DNA from: Pseudozobellia thermophila
GTDB taxonomy: Bacteria > Bacteroidota > Bacteroidia > Flavobacteriales > Flavobacteriaceae
Reading direction: 5' to 3'
Length of the DNA stretch: 64,000 bases
Assembly: GCF_900141855.1 (NCBI RefSeq)
Contig: NZ_FQYU01000004.1
Span: 248,001-312,000, forward strand
Positions within the stretch are counted from its first letter, which is position 1; each line of letters begins with the position of its first letter. Both the position numbers and the translations under genes were made by a program. The notes below the pieces were generated by a model. The model was given only the letters and a program-made list of their open reading frames with translations. It searched no databases and was not told where the DNA came from. Positions 1 through 7,054 of this stretch are shown here, piece after piece.

Positions 1-408
1 TTGATCGACTGTGCGCCGTCATTGGGGCTGTTGACCCTGAATGCCTTGACCGCCGCAGACTCGGTAATCATCCCCATTCAATGCGAATACTTTGCTTTGG
101 AAGGACTTGGCAAACTTTTGAACACCATTAAGAGCGTACAGAAGGTACACAACCCCAACCTGGATATCGAAGGCATGCTGTTGACGATGTACGACTCCCG
201 TTTGCGGCTTTCAAACCAGGTAGTCGAAGAGGTACGCAAGCATTTTGCCGACATGGTATTCGACACCATTATCCAGCGCAACGTGCGTCTAAGCGAGGCG
301 CCGAGTTACGGGGAAAGCATTATCAAATATGATGCGAGCAGCAAAGGTGCTACCAACTACCTGAACTTGGCCAATGAGGTGGTGAAAAAAAATAAAGAAA
401 TAGCTTAA
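1..408 (+). CDS. parA: ParA/Soj chromosome-partitioning ATPase, C-terminal part
   Basis: The window starts inside this gene; about 135 residues remain, roughly half of a normal ParA. The first visible residues, [16 protein letters not shown], are the Walker A' region of ParA-family ATPases, and [10 protein letters not shown] near the end is also typical. ParA binds DNA non-specifically and moves ParB-bound origin regions apart. The stop codon touches the parB start (TAATG overlap at 406-410), so the two are co-transcribed. The TTG at base 1 is an internal Leu codon, not a start. Confidence 0.95.
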   Translation: MIDCAPSLGLLTLNALTAADSVIIPIQCEYFALEGLGKLLNTIKSVQKVHNPNLDIEGMLLTMYDSRLRLSNQVVEEVRKHFADMVFDTIIQRNVRLSEAPSYGESIIKYDASSKGATNYLNLANEVVKKNKEIA

Positions 409-1310
409 TGGCGAAAGCAACAAAAAAACAGGCTTTGGGGCGCGGACTTTCGGCCCTGTTAAAAGACCCGGAAAACGATATACAGTCTGCAAACGACAAA
501 AATGCCGACAAGGTAGTCGGCAATATTGTTGAACTGGATATTGACGCCATTGAGGTCAACCCATTTCAGCCCCGTTCAAATTTTAATGACGAAGCCCTTA
601 ACGAACTGGCGACGTCAATCCGGGAATTGGGCGTTATCCAACCCATTACGGTTAGAAAAGTCGATTTCAACAAGTACCAGTTGGTATCGGGAGAGCGCAG
701 GTACAGGGCATCGAAATTGATCGGGCTCGATACCATCCCGGCCTATATCAGGATCGCCAACGACCAGGAATCCTTGGAGATGGCCCTCGTCGAGAACATT
801 CAGCGACAAGACCTAGACCCCATTGAAATCGCCCTTTCGTACCAACGCTTGATGGACGAGATCGAATTGACCCAAGAAAAATTGAGCGAACGAGTCGGAA
901 AAAAACGCTCTACCATTACCAATTACCTGCGCCTTTTGCGTTTAGACCCGATTATACAAACCGGGATGCGCGACGGTTTTTTAAGCATGGGCCACGGCCG
1001 TGCCTTGGTCAACATCGAAAAAAAATCGGACCAGATCGCCCTCTACGAGAAAATAATCGAACAAAACCTTTCGGTTCGCGAAACGGAACGCGAGGTAAAG
1101 GCCTACCATTCGGGTCCTAAAAATACAAAAGGCAAAAAGCCGTCCGCTTCCGTTCCCGATTTCGCCAAAGAAAATATCGATAAATTCACCGACCATCTTT
1201 CCGTCAAGGTAGCCATTTCGGCTTCTGAGAAGGGAAAGGGAAAAATAACCATCCCCTTTCATTCACAAGAAGAGTTCAAAAGAATCAAAAAATTGATCCT
1301 AGGTGAGTAA
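408..1310 (+). CDS. parB: ParB/Spo0J-family partition protein
   Basis: A 300-residue ParB with the usual N-terminal tag ALGRGLSALL, the ParB/Srx nuclease-like CTPase domain (about residues 45-135, with GERRYRASK as the nucleotide-binding motif), the helix-turn-helix that reads parS (about 145-205) and a C-terminal dimerisation domain (about 255-300). It loads on parS sites and works with ParA in origin segregation. It follows parA by a 1-nt overlap and overlaps the next gene by 8 nt. parAB pairs usually lie near oriC, so this end of the window may be origin-proximal, but I see no DnaA-box cluster. Confidence 0.96.
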   Translation: MAKATKKQALGRGLSALLKDPENDIQSANDKNADKVVGNIVELDIDAIEVNPFQPRSNFNDEALNELATSIRELGVIQPITVRKVDFNKYQLVSGERRYRASKLIGLDTIPAYIRIANDQESLEMALVENIQRQDLDPIEIALSYQRLMDEIELTQEKLSERVGKKRSTITNYLRLLRLDPIIQTGMRDGFLSMGHGRALVNIEKKSDQIALYEKIIEQNLSVRETEREVKAYHSGPKNTKGKKPSASVPDFAKENIDKFTDHLSVKVAISASEKGKGKITIPFHSQEEFKRIKKLILGE

Positions 1311-1941
1311 ATCCCTAATTACATTGCTCTTTTTGGGCCTATTTACCGTATTTGCACAGGCCCAAAAAGAAACTATAAAAAAGGCCGAGGTAGACTCCCT
1401 TCAAACGGAATTGAAGAAAGAGGGTATCGTGGTGGTCGACACCCTAAAATCAAAAAAAAAGGAAATCAACCCCTTGGCTCCCAGCAAGGCCGCATTTTAT
1501 TCGGCCGTTTTTCCGGGTCTGGGCCAAATCTACAACAAGCGTTATTGGAAAGTACCCATTGTCTATGGGGCCATCGGGGCCGCCATTTACGGCTATACAT
1601 GGAACGACAAACAGTACGACCGTGTTCGTACGGCATTTAAGCGCAGACAGGCCGGTTTTACCGACGATGAGTTTTACGACCCGAACGGAACAGGAAACGG
1701 ACCCTTGATCGATTCGGAAGACCTACAGAACGAACAAGAGCGCTTTCAAACCGACCGCGACCTGCTCTTGTTGGTATCCATTGCCCTGTATGCCCTGAAC
1801 ATCGTAGATGCCAACGTAGACGCCCACTTAAAGCAATTTAACGTAGACGACGACCTCAGCTTTGATATGGAACCCTACATACAGGTCGACCCGGTAAGCA
1901 ATACGCCCCATTATGGCATGGCCATGATCATAAAGTTTTGA
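1303..1941 (+). CDS. DUF5683-family exported protein
   Basis: A 212-residue protein starting at GTG inside the end of parB. It has a signal peptide (about residues 1-20, ending AQAQ) and a DUF5683 core around KAAFYSAVFPGLGQIYNK, with hydrophobic stretches near residues 65-100 and 150-168. The family is common after parB in Bacteroidota and its function is unknown. The 8-nt overlap with parB implies translational coupling. No other start is visible before the signal sequence. Confidence 0.85.
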   Translation: MSKSLITLLFLGLFTVFAQAQKETIKKAEVDSLQTELKKEGIVVVDTLKSKKKEINPLAPSKAAFYSAVFPGLGQIYNKRYWKVPIVYGAIGAAIYGYTWNDKQYDRVRTAFKRRQAGFTDDEFYDPNGTGNGPLIDSEDLQNEQERFQTDRDLLLLVSIALYALNIVDANVDAHLKQFNVDDDLSFDMEPYIQVDPVSNTPHYGMAMIIKF

Positions 1942-2018
1942 GCGGGGTATTGGCGGCAAAATCGAGGTCTCTGGGTCATAAAACTGGATATTTCATCCTT
2001 AAACTCATTACCAAACAT

Positions 2019-2026
2019 TATTTTTG
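2019..2026 (+). promoter_or_regulatory. Predicted promoter -7 box for dapB
   Basis: TATTTTTG matches the Bacteroidota -7 consensus TAnnTTTG and ends 34 nt before the GTG start of dapB. No convincing -33 TTG is seen at the usual distance. Confidence 0.5.
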
Positions 2027-2060
2027 GCAATATTTACAGATTAATCTTAATTAGCAAGAC

Positions 2061-2762
2061 GTGAACATAGCACTTTTCGGATACGGGAAAATGGGAAAAA
2101 TGATAGAGCAAATCGCTCTGGACCGAGGCCATTCGATCGTAGCAAAAATCGATATCGATACCCAACATATCGATTTTGAAAATATGGATGTCGCCATCGA
2201 TTTCAGTATGCCCAATGCCGCCTTCGGCAACATTACCTCATGTTTTGAGCACGGTGTTCCGGTGATTTCCGGAACGACCGGTTGGTTGGATCGTTTTGAC
2301 GAGGCCAAGGCCCTTTGCGAAGAAAAAGAAGGCGCCTTTATATACGCCTCAAACTATAGCTTGGGCGTGAACATATTCTTCGAACTCAACCGATACTTGG
2401 CCAAGATGATGCGCAACTTGGAACAATATCAGGTATCCATGGAAGAAATCCATCACACCCAAAAACTCGATGCCCCCAGTGGCACTGCGATTACCCTGGC
2501 CGAGGGCATTATCGAAAACAGCGATTACCAAGGCTGGAAACTGGACGACGCCGGGGCGAAAGAGATTCCCATTACGGCCAAAAGAATCGGTGATACACCC
2601 GGTACGCATACGGTCGATTACACCAGTAAAGTAGATTCGATCGAAATAAAGCACACCGCACATAACCGTGAAGGCTTCGCCCTTGGGGCCGTTATTGCCG
2701 CGGAGTGGATTGTTGGAAAAAAGGGCGTTTTTACCATGAAAGATGTGTTAAACCTAGGTTAA
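2061..2762 (+). CDS. dapB: 4-hydroxy-tetrahydrodipicolinate reductase
   Basis: DapB reduces 4-hydroxy-tetrahydrodipicolinate with NAD(P)H in the lysine/diaminopimelate pathway in the cytoplasm. The 233-residue protein has the Rossmann motif GYGKMGKM at residues 7-14, the nucleotide-site segment SGTTGW near 73-78, the catalytic EIHHTQKLDAPSGTA region and a C-terminal GFALGAV segment. Length is slightly short but normal for Bacteroidota. The start is GTG, with no ATG upstream in frame. A -7 box lies 34 nt upstream, so it has its own promoter despite following the parAB group. Confidence 0.95.
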   Translation: MNIALFGYGKMGKMIEQIALDRGHSIVAKIDIDTQHIDFENMDVAIDFSMPNAAFGNITSCFEHGVPVISGTTGWLDRFDEAKALCEEKEGAFIYASNYSLGVNIFFELNRYLAKMMRNLEQYQVSMEEIHHTQKLDAPSGTAITLAEGIIENSDYQGWKLDDAGAKEIPITAKRIGDTPGTHTVDYTSKVDSIEIKHTAHNREGFALGAVIAAEWIVGKKGVFTMKDVLNLG

Positions 2763-2827
2763 CCCATGCTTCCTTTAAACCAGAATACGCTTATTTGCAT
2801 TGAACCATCATCAATAAACTATTTAGA

Positions 2828-4528
2828 ATGAACGCGACACAGTGGTTACTTTTTATTCTTATCGTTCAGGTCATCCATTTTTTAGGCACCTATAAACTTT
2901 ATGTAAAGGCAGGCAGAAAGGCATGGGAAGCGGCCATACCCGTCTACAATGCCATCGTTTTGATGAAGATCATCAACCGCCCGACCTGGTGGACCGTCCT
3001 GTTGTTCATTCCGATCATCAACCTTTTGATGTTCCCGATTATATGGGTGGAGACCATCAGAAGCTTTGGCCGTAATAGCCTATGGGAAACGTGGGTGGTC
3101 ATACTCACCCTAGGTTTTTACATCTACTATGTAAATTATGCCCTAGACGTCAAATATATTGAAAACAGGAGCCTGCACCCTACAACGGCTACGGGCGAAT
3201 GGGTCAGTTCGATCGCCTTTGCCGTTATCGCCGCTACCCTGGTACACACCTATTTTATCCAGCCCTATGTCATTCCCACTCCTTCGTTGGAACGTACGCT
3301 AAGGGTAGGCGACCTGCTCTTCGTGAGCAAGTTCCACTATGGCGCCCGAACGCCGATGACCACTATCGCGGCCCCAATGGTACACGATACCCTGCCCATT
3401 ATCAAGACAAAATCATACCTAAACAAGCCCCAGTTGCCCTATTTTAGGTTGCCCGGCTTTACCAAGGTAGACCGCAACGACATTGTGGTCTTCAGCTGGC
3501 CCGCCGATACGGTACGCCAGTTTTTTAAGAAGGAAGCAGGGGTCAGGAAACCCATCGACAAAAAATCGAATTATGTCAAACGTTGTGTGGGCATTCCGGG
3601 CGATTCCCTCGAAATCATCGACGGCTATGTGTACATCAACGGGAAACAACTCGAATTACCGGATAGGGCAAAACCCCAATACGACTACACGATTTATTCC
3701 AGCAAAGGGGTCTCCTCCAAATTGCTTCAGGAAATCGGGGTGATGGACTTTCAACGGAAGTACCTTTCGGGCCCGATCAACCAGACCCAGTTCGACGCCG
3801 TCAGAAAATATCTCTTAGGTACCGAAAGGGTAGATAACGGTAAAATCGCCCTGTATACCAAGGCAAGCGGTATCCCCCTAAAGGTAATCCAAAGTCAGCG
3901 ACTGGCGTTGACCGAGGAAACTCCTAGGGCCCGTGTGGCTGCCCTTACCGATGAAATGGTCGCCCAGCTAAGGCAGGACTCTTCCATCGATTCCGTGGTT
4001 CGCCAGGTCGACGAAAAAGGGGTCGCCGGATACAACAACTTCCCCCAAAACCCCATGTACCCTTGGAACTACGACCAAATGGGCCCGATTTATATTCCGG
4101 CAAAGGGAGCTACGGTACCCTTAGATTTAAAATCTTTGCCGCTGTACAAAAAGATCATAACCGAGTACGAAGGCAATACCCTCAGCGTATCGGGCAATCA
4201 AATAAAGATAAACGGGGAAGTAGCCGATTCGTACACCTTTAAACAAGACTACTACTGGATGATGGGAGACAACCGCGATCACTCCGAAGATAGCCGCGCT
4301 TGGGGCTACGTACCGGAAGACCACATTGTCGGAACACCCATTTTTATCTGGTTGAGCGTCGACAATTTCAACGAGGGCATCCTGAATTGGAAGCCGCGCT
4401 GGGACCGAATCTTTACCACGGTCAACGGAGAAGGCGAACCTGTTTCGTATTTCAAGTATTTCCTTATCGCCCTTGTAGCCTATTTTGTAGGCAGTTGGCT
4501 ATGGAAGAAAAGGAAAGCCAAGGCCTAA
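2828..4528 (+). CDS. lepB: Signal peptidase I with extra N-terminal membrane domain
   Basis: LepB removes signal peptides from exported proteins at the inner membrane. At 566 residues it is much longer than the usual 200-320. Residues 1-110 form several membrane segments (DUF5684-like), followed by the peptidase anchor (126-145). The catalytic serine is S153 in IPTPSLERTL, the general base is K251 in VKRCVGIPGD, and GDNRDHSEDSR is at 480-490. About 200 residues without recognised motifs are inserted between the last two. A further hydrophobic segment closes the C terminus (about 540-560). moeA follows after 16 nt, probably in the same transcript. Confidence 0.93.
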   Translation: MNATQWLLFILIVQVIHFLGTYKLYVKAGRKAWEAAIPVYNAIVLMKIINRPTWWTVLLFIPIINLLMFPIIWVETIRSFGRNSLWETWVVILTLGFYIYYVNYALDVKYIENRSLHPTTATGEWVSSIAFAVIAATLVHTYFIQPYVIPTPSLERTLRVGDLLFVSKFHYGARTPMTTIAAPMVHDTLPIIKTKSYLNKPQLPYFRLPGFTKVDRNDIVVFSWPADTVRQFFKKEAGVRKPIDKKSNYVKRCVGIPGDSLEIIDGYVYINGKQLELPDRAKPQYDYTIYSSKGVSSKLLQEIGVMDFQRKYLSGPINQTQFDAVRKYLLGTERVDNGKIALYTKASGIPLKVIQSQRLALTEETPRARVAALTDEMVAQLRQDSSIDSVVRQVDEKGVAGYNNFPQNPMYPWNYDQMGPIYIPAKGATVPLDLKSLPLYKKIITEYEGNTLSVSGNQIKINGEVADSYTFKQDYYWMMGDNRDHSEDSRAWGYVPEDHIVGTPIFIWLSVDNFNEGILNWKPRWDRIFTTVNGEGEPVSYFKYFLIALVAYFVGSWLWKKRKAKA

Positions 4529-4544
4529 CCCCAAAACGACCGGA

Positions 4545-5732
4545 ATGATCGCTTTTGAAAACGCTTTGGAACAGGTATTGGAACACCCCCTCGATCTCGG
4601 TACCGAAAAAGTGGCCCTTTTGAAAAGCGCCGGAAGAATCTTGGCGGAAGATATCGAGGCCGATAGGGACTTCCCTCCTTTCGACCGGTCGACAAAAGAC
4701 GGGATAGCCATCGCCTTTTCTGCCATTGAAAGTGGATCGGACTCCTTTGAGATCGAAGGGGTTCTTAGTGCAGGCATGCCCCAAGGGACGCTTTCATCGC
4801 CCGACCATTGCCTGGAAATTATGACGGGAGCGGTATTGCCGCACAATGCCGATACCATTGTCATGTACGAGCACACCGAAATTAAGGACGGGCGCGCAAA
4901 AATCCTTAAAAAACCGGTTCGGGGTCAAAATATCCACGGCCGGGGAAGCGATATTACCGCGGGAGCCATCCTTTTAAAAAAGGGCACCCCCATAACCCCG
5001 GCCGTTATCGGGGTTTTGGCCTCGGTGGGCAAGACGGGGGTTTTGGTAAAAAAACTGCCCAAGGTTTGTGTGGTGTCAACAGGCAACGAACTTGTAGAGG
5101 TCGAAGAGACCCCCTTGCCACACCAGATCAGAAAATCGAACGTGCTTTCGCTTTCCGCCGAACTGACAAAAAAATCCATCGACCATACGCTCTTGCACCT
5201 GCCCGACGACAGGGATTTAATTGCGGGCGCACTCGAAAAAGCCCTATCTACCCATGATGTACTCATGTTGAGCGGAGGAGTGTCAAAAGGCAAGTTCGAC
5301 TACGTCCCCGAGGTCTTGGATGCTTTGGGGATCGAAAAAATATTCCACAGGGTGGCGCAAAGGCCGGGCAAACCTTTTTGGTTCGGCGTTCAAAAAGAAA
5401 GGAACAAGGTCGTTTTCTCCTTTCCGGGGAATCCGGTTTCCACCTTTGCCAACTACCACGTATACTTTTTGGCCTGGTTGGATCGCTTACTCGGACAGAA
5501 TACAGGAAAAAGCACGGTAATCGTAGACGAACCGGTACCAGCCCATACCGCACTGACCCTTTTTCTACAGGTCGAAACATTTTGGCGAGAGGGCCAATTA
5601 CACGGCAAACTGGTACAGGGCAACGGATCGGGCGACTTGGTGAATCTGGCCCAGGCCAACGGCTTTATTCAGGTAGCACCGGGCGAACACACTTTTCAAA
5701 AAGGTTCCGTATTCCCGTTCATCCCAGTGTAG
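4545..5732 (+). CDS. moeA: Molybdopterin molybdenumtransferase MoeA
   Basis: MoeA inserts molybdate into adenylylated molybdopterin, the last step of basic Moco synthesis. The 395-residue protein shows PPFDRSTKDGIA (about 46-57), MTGAVLPHNAD, the MoCF-like domain with VVSTGNELVE and LSGGVSKGKFDY, RPGKPFWFG and FPGNPVSTFANYH. It is 22 kb from the other Moco genes (27-31.7 kb) and lies behind lepB, with a 16-nt gap. It converges on the amidohydrolase gene with a 10-nt gap and no clear terminator. Confidence 0.94.
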   Translation: MIAFENALEQVLEHPLDLGTEKVALLKSAGRILAEDIEADRDFPPFDRSTKDGIAIAFSAIESGSDSFEIEGVLSAGMPQGTLSSPDHCLEIMTGAVLPHNADTIVMYEHTEIKDGRAKILKKPVRGQNIHGRGSDITAGAILLKKGTPITPAVIGVLASVGKTGVLVKKLPKVCVVSTGNELVEVEETPLPHQIRKSNVLSLSAELTKKSIDHTLLHLPDDRDLIAGALEKALSTHDVLMLSGGVSKGKFDYVPEVLDALGIEKIFHRVAQRPGKPFWFGVQKERNKVVFSFPGNPVSTFANYHVYFLAWLDRLLGQNTGKSTVIVDEPVPAHTALTLFLQVETFWREGQLHGKLVQGNGSGDLVNLAQANGFIQVAPGEHTFQKGSVFPFIPV

Positions 5733-5742
5733 GCAGACTCCG

Positions 5743-7020
5743 CTACTTCCCTTCCATTTCCCCTTCGTACTTTTTTGAGTACCGCTTCCAGAGTTCGGTC
5801 TGGTGGGTATCGAGCGAGATTTCCCTTCCGTCGATAAAGGCATGGGTCAGCCTATTGCCCCGCATGTCCAAGGCATCGCCCTCTGAAATGAACAAGGTAG
5901 CGCTCTTGCCCTGCTCCAAGGTTCCATAATTATCGGCGATACCAAGTATTTGGGCCGTATTGCCCGAAATAAGCTGCAAGGCCTCTTCCCTGTTCAGGCC
6001 ATGGGCCACCGTTTGACCGGCAAAAAAGGGAAGGTTGCGCGTTTGAAAATTGGAAGTTTCGGAGTTCTGCATCCCGACCAAGAGTCCGCCCTCCATCAAA
6101 AGCTTGGGCAACTTATAGGGCTGATCGTAGTCCTCATCGTCGTAAAAGGGTAATTTATGCGTGTGACGCACCAGTACGGGAATATCGTTGCCTTTGAGAA
6201 AATCGATCAGTTTATGGGCGCGATATCCACCGACCAAAACGACTTCCTTGGCCCCGAGCCCTTTGGTAATGCGAATACCGTCCAGTATTTCCTTCTCGCC
6301 ATTGGCATATACATATAATTTTTTTGTCCCCTCGAAAACGCCTTGCATGGCCGCGAACACCGGGTTGACCTCTTGCGCCCTGACTTTACCATAGGCGGCC
6401 GCATCCTTAAAGAAGTCCTTTACCTCGCTTACCTGCTCGCCGTACTTCTTGTTGGGCTTGCCCCGTTGAAAACTTTCCGGCCAATGCAGATGGATCCCAT
6501 CGTCTACCTTTACCGCCGCATCTTCCCAATTCCAGGCATCGAACTGCACAATGGAGGAGGTACCTGATATCCGGCCTCCCTTCGGGGTAATCTGTCCGAG
6601 CAAGACCCCATTGGGGCGCATGCTTTCCACCACCTTTGACTCGGCATTGTAGGCGATCAAACTCCGTATATGGGGGATCATCTCCCCCAGTTCGTCCTGG
6701 TCCTTCGTGGCCCGTACCGCATCGATCTCAACCAGGCCCAGTGAAGTACTCGGCGCAATAAGGCCCGGGTACACGTGCTTGCCCTGTGCCCTGATGGTCT
6801 TGCCCCTGCGGGCAATTTTCGTCATGGCACTGCCCACGAAGGTCAATTTACCGCCTTCGAACATGATCAGCGAATTCTCGATAAGCTCCCCGTTGCCCAA
6901 ATGGGCCGTGGCACCTTCTATGGTAATCGCCTCCGTTTGGGGCGGCGCCGGGGTTTGTTGCCCCACGGCCATTAACGACAGGAACAGGGCTGAGATAAAA
7001 GCTTGTATTTTCATTGACAT
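5743..7020 (-). CDS. Exported amidohydrolase-like protein without the HxH metal motif
   Basis: About 425 residues with a signal peptide (MKIQAFISALFLSLMAVGQQ) and an amidohydrolase-superfamily frame: a small N-terminal beta domain, VYPGLIAPSTSLGL where active members have PG-DxHxH, and the C-terminal GTLEQGKSATLFI strand. The HxH pair and the catalytic Asp of the barrel are not visible, so it may be a pseudoenzyme partner of the larger amidohydrolase just upstream. ATG codons at 7020 and 7014 both precede the signal peptide; an in-frame TTG at 7035 is less likely. It is 34 nt behind the preceding gene, so the two form an operon. Confidence 0.8.
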   Translation of the reverse strand: MSMKIQAFISALFLSLMAVGQQTPAPPQTEAITIEGATAHLGNGELIENSLIMFEGGKLTFVGSAMTKIARRGKTIRAQGKHVYPGLIAPSTSLGLVEIDAVRATKDQDELGEMIPHIRSLIAYNAESKVVESMRPNGVLLGQITPKGGRISGTSSIVQFDAWNWEDAAVKVDDGIHLHWPESFQRGKPNKKYGEQVSEVKDFFKDAAAYGKVRAQEVNPVFAAMQGVFEGTKKLYVYANGEKEILDGIRITKGLGAKEVVLVGGYRAHKLIDFLKGNDIPVLVRHTHKLPFYDDEDYDQPYKLPKLLMEGGLLVGMQNSETSNFQTRNLPFFAGQTVAHGLNREEALQLISGNTAQILGIADNYGTLEQGKSATLFISEGDALDMRGNRLTHAFIDGREISLDTHQTELWKRYSKKYEGEMEGK

Positions 7021-7054
7021 ATCTGTTTTCTTCAATTGTTGTCTAATTCCATCC

